From Chloroflexia bacterium (GTDB taxonomy: Bacteria > Chloroflexota > Chloroflexia > Thermomicrobiales > JALYUS01), in NCBI GenBank assembly GCA_025924435.1, contig JAICIL010000048.1, positions 1-18,950 of the forward strand: a DNA stretch of 18,950 bases. The letters are read 5' to 3'. Shown piece after piece: positions 11,752 through 18,950 of this stretch. The notes below the pieces were generated by a model. The model worked only from the letters and a program-made list of their open reading frames with translations. It did not search any database and had not been told where the DNA came from. The position numbers and the translations under genes are program-made. Numbering within the stretch: the first letter of the stretch is position 1; each line of letters opens with the position of its first letter.

Positions 11752-13403
11752 TGCAGCCGGGCCGGGGATCGCCGCTCGTCGTCCTCCAGCGCGATCACTC
11801 GCTCCTTGTCCGCACCGATGATTCGCGCTGGCCGGCGGTGCGCGACGCCCTCCGGCCGTTCGCCGAACTGCTGCGGCTCGGCGGCGGCTTCGCGGCCTAC
11901 CGGCTGACGCCGCTCTCGCTCTGGAATGCCGCCACCGCCGGCCTCGATGCCGCGACCGTCCTCGCCACCCTCCGCGATCTGAGTGCATCCGCCGCTCTCC
12001 CGGCGACGGCGGCATTCGTCCACGAGACGTTCGCGCGCTCCGGTGCGATCCAGTTGCGAGAAACCGCCGACGGCATCGCGTTGACGAGCGCCGATGCCGA
12101 CTTGCTCGGCTCGCTCCGCGAGCGGTCGGGTTTGCCGCTCCCATCCGTCGTGCGCGACGTGGACGGGGGCGGACACGTCGCCGTCGCGCCGGAGCAGCGC
12201 GGGCGGGTGAAACTGGCGTTCGCCGCGCTCGGCTACCCGGTGCGGGACGAACTGCGCGTCGTCGAGGGCGCGCATCTGCCGTTCGCGCTCCGCCCGGACG
12301 CGCCCGGGTTGCGCCCATACCAGCGGGAGGCCGTCGCGGCGACGGCGCGCGCGGCGGGCGGTGGCGTCGTTCTCCTGCCGTGTGGCGCGGGGAAGACGCT
12401 CGTCGGCATCGCGGCGGCGGCGCGGTTCCAGGCGCGCACGCTCGTCCTCTGCCCGGGCCGGACGAACGCCGCCCAATGGGAGCGCGCCTTCCGCACCTGG
12501 ACCGACCTGCCGCCCGATGCCGTCGGCGTCTTTGACGGCGCGCGGCAGCGGCTCTCCCCGGTGACGATCGCGACCTATCAGGCGCTGACATCGCGGGCGC
12601 GCGGGGTGGAGTCGCCGCGCCATCTCGGCATGTTCGCCGATGCGGACTGGGGACTGGTGATCTATGACGAGGCGCACATGCTCCCTGCCGACGGCTTCCG
12701 GCTCTGCGCGAGCGCGGCGATGCAGGCGCGGCGGCGGCTCGGCCTGACCGCGACGCTGATCCGCGAGGATGGCCGGGAGACGGATGTCTTCGCCCTCGTC
12801 GGGCCGGCGCTGTTCAATCGCCCGTGGCGCGAGTTGGAGGCGCAAGGATGGATCGCACCGGCGCGCTGCGTCGAGGTGCGCGTGCCGCTCGCGCCCGGCT
12901 GGCCGCCTGCGGGAGGCGCGGTGGATGCGAACGCCGCCGCGCTCAATCCGCGCAAGGATGCGGTCGTCGAGCGATTGCTCGCGCGGCATCGCGGCGCGCC
13001 GACGCTCGTGATCGGCGGGCATCTCGATCTGCTGCACCGGCTCGCGCGGCGGCTGCGCCTCCCCCTCGTCACCGGCGACACCCCGGCGGCGGAGCGCGAG
13101 CGGCGCTACGCGGCCTTCCGCGACGGGGAGGCGTGCGCGCTCATCGTGTCGAGCGTCGCGAATCAGGGCGTGGACTTGCCCGGCGCGGCGGTGGCCATCC
13201 AGGTTTCCGGCCATTTCGGGTCGCGGCAGGAGGAGGCGCAACGGCTCGGTCGCCTGCTCCGCCCCAACGGGCGCGGCGCGGCGAGCGTCTTCTACACGCT
13301 CGTCACGACCGGCACGAGCGAGGTGCGGTACGCCCGGCACCGGCGGCTCTTTCTCGCGGAGCAGGGATACGCCTACACAGTCGAGCACGCGGAGCGCGTG
13401 TGA
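11751..13403 (+). CDS. xpb: XPB/Rad25-type superfamily 2 DNA helicase
   Basis: 550-aa 3'-5' helicase of the bacterial XPB class, best known from mycobacteria, likely acting in nucleotide-excision-type repair. Residues 1-~170 match the XPB N-terminal domain (PLVVLQRDHSLLVRTDD, FAELLRLGGGFAAYRLTPLS). The helicase core has Walker A CGAGKT (211-216), the DEAH box DEAH (306-309), the XPB-specific RED motif IREDGRETD (Arg338-Glu339-Asp340) and motif VI QRLGRLLRPNGRG. The TATLIRED sequence and domain order separate it from RecQ, UvrB and restriction helicases. The nuclease partner Bax1, adjacent to archaeal XPB, is not next door. The ATG overlaps the stop of the acyltransferase gene (TGATG). The frame is open upstream to 10878 but that part is out of frame with the real upstream gene. 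Confidence 0.93.
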   Translation: MQPGRGSPLVVLQRDHSLLVRTDDSRWPAVRDALRPFAELLRLGGGFAAYRLTPLSLWNAATAGLDAATVLATLRDLSASAALPATAAFVHETFARSGAIQLRETADGIALTSADADLLGSLRERSGLPLPSVVRDVDGGGHVAVAPEQRGRVKLAFAALGYPVRDELRVVEGAHLPFALRPDAPGLRPYQREAVAATARAAGGGVVLLPCGAGKTLVGIAAAARFQARTLVLCPGRTNAAQWERAFRTWTDLPPDAVGVFDGARQRLSPVTIATYQALTSRARGVESPRHLGMFADADWGLVIYDEAHMLPADGFRLCASAAMQARRRLGLTATLIREDGRETDVFALVGPALFNRPWRELEAQGWIAPARCVEVRVPLAPGWPPAGGAVDANAAALNPRKDAVVERLLARHRGAPTLVIGGHLDLLHRLARRLRLPLVTGDTPAAERERRYAAFRDGEACALIVSSVANQGVDLPGAAVAIQVSGHFGSRQEEAQRLGRLLRPNGRGAASVFYTLVTTGTSEVRYARHRRLFLAEQGYAYTVEHAERV

Positions 13404-13589
13404 ACCCGGAACCATTTTGGGTTCGCGTCGTTTATTCAATCAGTACCGGGTATCGCGTGGCACGCGGCGATGATCGCGCCGTGCACGGCTCGGTTTCGCG
13501 ACCATTGTAACAACCGGCAAAGATTTGGCGAGGGGCGCGGTGGTGCATCGCGCGTTGCCGCATGGGCGGATGGCGAGGAGGGACCGGTC

Positions 13590-15050
13590 ATGGCGCTGGT
13601 AGCGTGGGTGGGGCGGGGGCGGTCGCCCTCCGGGAAGCACGGATTGAATGGGAGGCTCTGGCGGCGCATTGTGCCGGTGAGTCTGCTGGCGGCGATGGCG
13701 CTCATGCTGTCCGCCTGTGTCGAGGTCAATCAGCAGAGCACGATCAAACCGGATTACACCGGCACATCGCAGATTCGGGTCGGCATTTCGCAGCAGGCGT
13801 TGCTGCTTGCGGGCGGCTTCGCGAGCAGCCTCGGCACGCCGAGCGCGCCCGGCGCGAAGGCGACGCCCGCCACGCAGGAGGATCCCTTCGCCGATCTCAA
13901 CAAGCAGATCGCGCAACTCGGCGGCACCTCGAAGCCGTACAAGAACGACAAGTTCCAGGGCGTTGATGCATCGTTCACCTTCAAGTCGCTCGAAGAGATG
14001 CAGACGCAGATCAACACGCTACTCGGCAGCAACTCGTCGTTGAGCCAGACGACGGGCACGACCGGCACGAGCGCGAGCGACACGCAGACGGACATCGTCC
14101 GGATCACGGCGAAGGCAACCGCGAATGGCGTCCGCATTGATGGCAAGGTGGACCCGCTCAGCAGCCTGAGCGACACCTCGAGCAGCACGGCGATCCCCGG
14201 CTTCGACCCGAAGGCGTTCGGCGGCACCGATGGCGTCGTCGCCCTCGCCTTCACGATGCCCGGCAAGATCACGAGCAAGGACGCGCTCGCGAAGGTGGAC
14301 AAATCCACCGTGTCGTGGAGTTTCAAGACCGGCGACAAGGCGGCGGACATCTTTGTCGAGTCGGACAAGAGCGGCGGTCAGGGCGGCAATCCGGTCGCGG
14401 CGGTGGCGACGACCACTGGCGGCAGCACGCCGACAGCCAGTCGGGCGACGACCGCCGCGAACGCCGCGCCCGTCGCGACAGCGGCGAATAATGCGCCTGC
14501 CGCATCAACCACGACGGCGGTTGCGAACAAGAAAAGTGGCGGTAATTCGACGCTCTGGATCGTCCTCGCGATCGCCCTGATCGTCGTCGCCGGAGGCGGC
14601 ACGGGCCTCTTCTTCGCGACGCGCGGGCGTGGCCGGAAGCCCGCGCCCGCAGTCGCGGGCGGCTACCCGACCGCGCAGTATCCGGCCCAAGGTCCACCGC
14701 CGTATGGCGGCCAGCAACCGCCGCCGCAGTATGGTCAACCGCCGTACGGCGGGCAACAGCCGCCCGGACAACCGCCGCGCCCGCCGGGCGGTTATGGGCA
14801 ACCCCCGCAGCAACCCGATGGCGGTCAGTATCCGCCGCAGCCACCGTACGGCGGCGGGTACGGCCAGCCGCCGCAACCACCACCGCAAGGCGGCTACCCA
14901 CCGCAGTACCCGCCCCAAGGCGGTCAGGGTCAAGGGCAAGGCTACGGCGGTCCCTATCCGCCGCAACCGCCGCGCGGCCCCGTCGGCGGGCAGGATCAGG
15001 GCGGATGGCCGCCGAACAATGATCCGCGCGGCCCGCAGCCGCCGCGATAA
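13590..15050 (+). CDS. LppM-like lipoprotein with C-terminal TM and P/G/Q/Y-rich tail
   Basis: 486 aa. The N-terminus has RLWRR, a hydrophobic stretch and lipobox LSAC with lipidated Cys43. Residues ~44-270 (VEVNQQSTIKPDYTG and following) resemble the LppM/DUF3153 extracytoplasmic domain. A Thr/Ala-rich linker follows (to ~315), then a TM helix at ~320-343 (STLWIVLAIALIVVAGGG) ended by RGRGRK, then ~135 residues of low-complexity tail made of PPYGGQQPP-like repeats. By the positive-inside rule the tail would be cytoplasmic and the LppM-like domain outside. Function is unknown; mycobacterial LppM relates to envelope glycolipids and infection, which does not transfer directly. ATG 13590 has an excellent Shine-Dalgarno GAGGAGGG (13575-13582) 7 nt upstream; the frame is open to 13470. 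No clear promoter was recognised in 13404-13589. Confidence 0.8.
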   Translation: MALVAWVGRGRSPSGKHGLNGRLWRRIVPVSLLAAMALMLSACVEVNQQSTIKPDYTGTSQIRVGISQQALLLAGGFASSLGTPSAPGAKATPATQEDPFADLNKQIAQLGGTSKPYKNDKFQGVDASFTFKSLEEMQTQINTLLGSNSSLSQTTGTTGTSASDTQTDIVRITAKATANGVRIDGKVDPLSSLSDTSSSTAIPGFDPKAFGGTDGVVALAFTMPGKITSKDALAKVDKSTVSWSFKTGDKAADIFVESDKSGGQGGNPVAAVATTTGGSTPTASRATTAANAAPVATAANNAPAASTTTAVANKKSGGNSTLWIVLAIALIVVAGGGTGLFFATRGRGRKPAPAVAGGYPTAQYPAQGPPPYGGQQPPPQYGQPPYGGQQPPGQPPRPPGGYGQPPQQPDGGQYPPQPPYGGGYGQPPQPPPQGGYPPQYPPQGGQGQGQGYGGPYPPQPPRGPVGGQDQGGWPPNNDPRGPQPPR

Positions 15051-15070
15051 GCGGGAAAAACGCCCACCCC

Positions 15071-15101
15071 AAGCCCCCTCCCGACACGGGAGGGAGCTTT
15101 T
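15071..15101 (+). terminator. Intrinsic terminator after the LppM-like gene
   Basis: CCCTCCCG (15076-15083) and CGGGAGGG (15087-15094) form an 8-bp stem with a 3-nt loop, extended by AAGC/GCTT (15071-15074 and 15096-15099) after one mismatch, and end in TTTT (15098-15101). A second C/G-rich hairpin (CTCCTCCCG with CGGGGGAGG, about 15107-15126) follows. Confidence 0.6.
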
Positions 15102-15150
15102 GATCTCCTCCTCCCGTCGGGGGAGGGGCGGGGACAATCCTGCGAAAGTG

Positions 15151-15179
15151 TTGACGGGGTTGCGGGGGATTGGTATACT
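15151..15179 (+). promoter_or_regulatory. Near-consensus promoter of the str operon
   Basis: TTGACG (15151-15156), a 17-bp spacer and TATACT (15174-15179), with TG at 15171-15172, give an extended -10 TGGTATACT. It is the best promoter in the window, as expected for ribosomal-protein genes. The start would be near 15186 with a ~54-nt leader. Confidence 0.8.
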
Positions 15180-15239
15180 CTCCCTTCGCGGCGGCTGCAC
15201 GGGCAGCGGGCGCGCGTGGACTGAAGGAGAAACGCAGGA

Positions 15240-15692
15240 ATGCCAACGATTAGTCAGCTGGTGCGCAAGGGTCGAACGCCCGTGACGAAGAAGACGAAAG
15301 CGCCAGCGCTCCAGTTCACAAACAACTCGCTCGGCCGCTATGCCGGCCAGACGAAGGCGGGGAAGGGTTCGCCTCAGAAGCGGGGCGTCTGCACGCAGGT
15401 GAAGACGATGACCCCCAAGAAGCCGAACTCGGCCCTCCGCAAGATCGCCCGTGTCCGCCTCACCAATGGCATCGAGGTGACGGCGTACATTCCCGGCGAG
15501 GGGCACAACCTGCAGGAGCACTCGGTCGTCCTCATCCGGGGTGGCCGCGTCAAGGACTTGCCGGGTGTGCGGTATCACATCGTCCGAGGGACGCTCGATG
15601 CGCGTGGTGTCGAGGATCGGAAAAAGGGCCGGTCCAAGTACGGCACCAAGGCACCTAAGGCCGGCGCGGCGACTGCCGCGAAGCGTCGGTAA
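15240..15692 (+). CDS. rpsL: 30S ribosomal protein S12
   Basis: S12 sits at the decoding centre of the small subunit and controls tRNA selection accuracy. The hallmark stretches are [18 protein letters not shown] and [28 protein letters not shown], which hold the two lysines altered in streptomycin-resistant mutants of other bacteria (here both are wild-type Lys). At 150 aa it is longer than the usual 123-137 aa because of a ~17-residue insert, [17 protein letters not shown], at about residues 26-42 before SPQKRGVC, plus a slightly longer Lys/Ala-rich tail. The Shine-Dalgarno GAAGGAGA (15223-15230) lies 9 nt before ATG 15240. It is the first gene of the str operon. Confidence 0.98.
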   Translation: MPTISQLVRKGRTPVTKKTKAPALQFTNNSLGRYAGQTKAGKGSPQKRGVCTQVKTMTPKKPNSALRKIARVRLTNGIEVTAYIPGEGHNLQEHSVVLIRGGRVKDLPGVRYHIVRGTLDARGVEDRKKGRSKYGTKAPKAGAATAAKRR

Positions 15693-15702
15693 TTGCAGAC
15701 GC

Positions 15703-15722
15703 GGGTGAGCGATGCGCTCCCC
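15703..15722 (+). other. Hairpin 10 nt after the rpsL stop
   Basis: GAGCG (15707-15711) and CGCTC (15715-15719) pair around a 3-nt loop, extended by GGG (15703-15705) and CCC (15720-15722) around a bulged T. A near-identical GAGCG-ATT-CGCTC occurs after nadE (1101-1113). Confidence 0.4.
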
Positions 15723-15770
15723 GGCTGTGCAACGACCGAAAACCGACCCGCTAGGGTGTGAGCACGTCAG

Positions 15771-15805
15771 GAGCGGAAGGGGCAAAATCCGGCCCCCCGC
15801 TCTTT
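15771..15805 (+). terminator. Terminator-like hairpin in the rpsL-rpsG spacer
   Basis: GAGCGG (15771-15776) pairs with CCGCTC (15797-15802) and an inner GGGGC pairs with GCCCC across an AAAATCCG-type loop. TTT (15803-15805) follows. Its position inside a ribosomal-protein operon suggests partial termination or attenuation, or an RNA processing site, rather than an operon end. No promoter is evident between it and rpsG. Confidence 0.45.
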
Positions 15806-15849
15806 CGTGTGACTGGCGAATTGTTCTAGGGTGAGGAGAGCGAAGCGCA

Positions 15850-16320
15850 ATGCCGAGGCGAACAAAGGTTGTCAAGCGAGAGACCCTGCCCGACCCCCGC
15901 TATGGGAGCGTCATCGTGCAGCAGTTCATCAATAAGTTGATGATGAACGGCAAGAAGGGCCTCGCCGAGAGCATCGTCTACGAGGCGTTCGACAAGATTC
16001 AGGAGCGCACCGGGCGCGATGCGCTGGAAGTCTTCGAGACCGCGATGCGCAACGCCACGCCGGTGATCGAAGTGAAGCCGCGCCGCGTCGGTGGCGCGAC
16101 GTTGCAGGTGCCTGTCCCGATTGAGGGGCCGCGCCGCACCTCGCTCGCCATCCGCTGGCTCCTCGGCGCCTCGCGCAGCCGCAATGGCCGCACGATGTCC
16201 GACCGGCTCTCGGCGGAAGTGATGGATGCCTTCAACAACACGGGCGCGACGATCAAGCGCAAGGAAGACACGCACCGCATGGCGGAGGCGAACAAGGCGT
16301 TCTCGCATTACCGCTGGTAG
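15850..16320 (+). CDS. rpsG: 30S ribosomal protein S7
   Basis: S7 nucleates assembly of the 30S head by binding the 3' major domain of 16S rRNA and contacts the E-site. 156 aa, exactly the usual length, with the conserved start [20 protein letters not shown], the [20 protein letters not shown] helix, [15 protein letters not shown], and the C-terminal [19 protein letters not shown] segment. The Shine-Dalgarno GAGGAGAG (15833-15840) is 9 nt before the ATG. The 157-nt gap to rpsL is long for this operon and contains two hairpins. Confidence 0.98.
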   Translation: MPRRTKVVKRETLPDPRYGSVIVQQFINKLMMNGKKGLAESIVYEAFDKIQERTGRDALEVFETAMRNATPVIEVKPRRVGGATLQVPVPIEGPRRTSLAIRWLLGASRSRNGRTMSDRLSAEVMDAFNNTGATIKRKEDTHRMAEANKAFSHYRW

Positions 16321-16373
16321 GGCGGTAATGCGCAGCGAGCAGAGGACAATGCGCGTCGCGCTTTCCGATGCAA

Positions 16374-16398
16374 CTGCCCACCGCCCACCGCGCACTGC
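16374..16398. repeat. CTGCCCACC word repeat between rpsG and fusA
   Basis: CTGCCCACCGCCCACCGCGC followed by ACTGCG is a near-tandem word run, related to the CACTGCCC words at 2918-2948 and an approximate reverse complement of 2853-2875. A degenerate partner arm may lie at 16332-16353 (GAGCAGAGGACAATGCGC), giving an imperfect inverted repeat. Confidence 0.4.
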
Positions 16399-16430
16399 GT
16401 ACAGGATTTATTGAAACGACGGACACAACG

Positions 16431-16450
16431 GGAGCCTGGCGGAAGGCTCC
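16431..16450 (+). other. Hairpin just upstream of the fusA ribosome-binding site
   Basis: GGAGCC (16431-16436) pairs with GGCTCC (16445-16450) over an 8-nt loop, ending 8 nt before the AGGGA (16459-16463) that probably serves fusA. It could influence translation initiation or mark a processing point. Confidence 0.35.
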
Positions 16451-16473
16451 GGCCAAACAGGGAAAACAAGGAC

Positions 16474-18618
<2,145 letters not shown>

Positions 18619-18629
18619 TCGAGTTGATC

Positions 18630-18654
18630 GGGCCGGGCAGTGCTGCTCCGGCCC
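18630..18654 (+). terminator. Strong hairpin in the fusA-tuf spacer
   Basis: GGGCCGG (18630-18636) pairs with CCGGCCC (18648-18654), with an inner GCA/TGC extension. It starts 11 nt after the fusA stop and is followed by ATTGTATTG, a weak T-containing tail. It may be a partial terminator or 3' stabiliser that tunes the tuf:fusA ratio. Confidence 0.5.
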
Positions 18655-18685
18655 ATTGTATTGAGTGACAGAGAGGGATGGCACA

Positions 18686-18950
18686 ATGGGCAAGGCGCGA
18701 TTCGAGCGGAATAAGCCGCATGTGAACGTGGGGACGATCGGGCATGTGGACCACGGCAAGACGACGCTGACGGCGGCGATCACCAAGACGCTCGCCTTGC
18801 AGGGGCGGGCCTCGTTCAAGGCGTTCGACCAGATCGACAACGCCCCCGAGGAGCGGGCGCGGGGGATCACGATCGCCATCGCCCACGTCGAGTACGAGAC
18901 GGAGAAGCGGCACTACGCGCACGTCGACTGCCCCGGCCACGCCGACTACA
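18686..18950 (+). CDS. tuf: Elongation factor Tu (5' part, runs off the window)
   Basis: 88 complete codons are visible. The protein begins [20 protein letters not shown] and continues with the G1 motif GHVDHGKTT, the switch I sequence [16 protein letters not shown] and the G3 motif [10 protein letters not shown]-Tu carries aminoacyl-tRNA to the ribosome as a ternary complex with GTP. The switch I variant GITIAIAH replaces the more common GITINTAH or GITIATAH. A GAGAGGGA Shine-Dalgarno region precedes the ATG by ~8 nt. It is the fourth str-operon gene in standard order; the C-terminal ~310 residues lie beyond the window. Confidence 0.97.
   Translation, partial: MGKARFERNKPHVNVGTIGHVDHGKTTLTAAITKTLALQGRASFKAFDQIDNAPEERARGITIAIAHVEYETEKRHYAHVDCPGHADY

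Noticed and set aside
13402..13424. GAACCC/GGGTTC hairpin at the XPB stop as a terminator
   Set aside because: Only a 6-bp stem with an 11-nt loop and no T-tract; too weak to annotate.
11673..13439. Minus-strand open frame of 588 codons over the XPB gene
   Set aside because: Antisense shadow of a helicase with complete motifs.

Overview
The window is GC-rich, gene-dense bacterial DNA. The str operon (rpsL-rpsG-fusA-tuf), an S12 with a 17-residue insert, an XPB-type repair helicase, an Actinobacteria-like inositol-phosphate synthase, a LppM-like lipoprotein and many word-built intergenic inverted repeats together suggest a Chloroflexota bacterium, perhaps near Thermomicrobia. That assignment is inference from gene content. 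No transposase, integrase, CRISPR array, tRNA or rRNA was seen.

Layout. 1-212: the tail of an unknown upstream gene and a promoter. 213-1091: ammonia-type NAD synthetase (+). 1137-2812: a two-gene minus-strand unit, a PHP-family phosphatase followed 2 bases later by an 8-TM membrane protein. 3009-4568: a MscS channel and nadD (+). 4610-5452: a stand-alone nitrilase-family amidase resembling the glutaminase domain of NAD synthetases (-). 5652-8222: gyrA (-). 8223-8570: a divergent control region with two promoters and a LexA-type SOS box. 8571-11751: inositol-phosphate synthase and two tandem LpxL/PatA-type acyltransferases (+). 11751-13403: XPB helicase, overlapping the second acyltransferase by 1 base. 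13590-15050: a lipoprotein with a C-terminal TM and a P/G/Q/Y-rich tail. 15151-18950: the str operon from a near-consensus extended -10 promoter.

Functional themes. (a) NAD synthesis: nadE, nadD and a glutaminase-like amidase lie within 5.5 kb, which could be a split glutamine-dependent NAD synthetase. (b) Phosphoinositide lipids: ino1 plus two acyltransferases suggests acylated inositol glycolipids. (c) DNA topology and repair: gyrA with an SOS box in its upstream region, and XPB. (d) Translation: the str operon.

The most unusual feature is the intergenic DNA. Nearly every gap between non-coupled genes holds a long inverted repeat whose arms are built from short repeated words. Three share one architecture: arms of up to 29 nt made of three ~9-nt units, purine-rich then pyrimidine-rich loop flanks, and an edge 10-12 nt past a stop codon. 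Their arm sequences differ in a way that preserves pairing. Others overlap stop codons and supply C-terminal codons or possible promoter elements to neighbouring genes.
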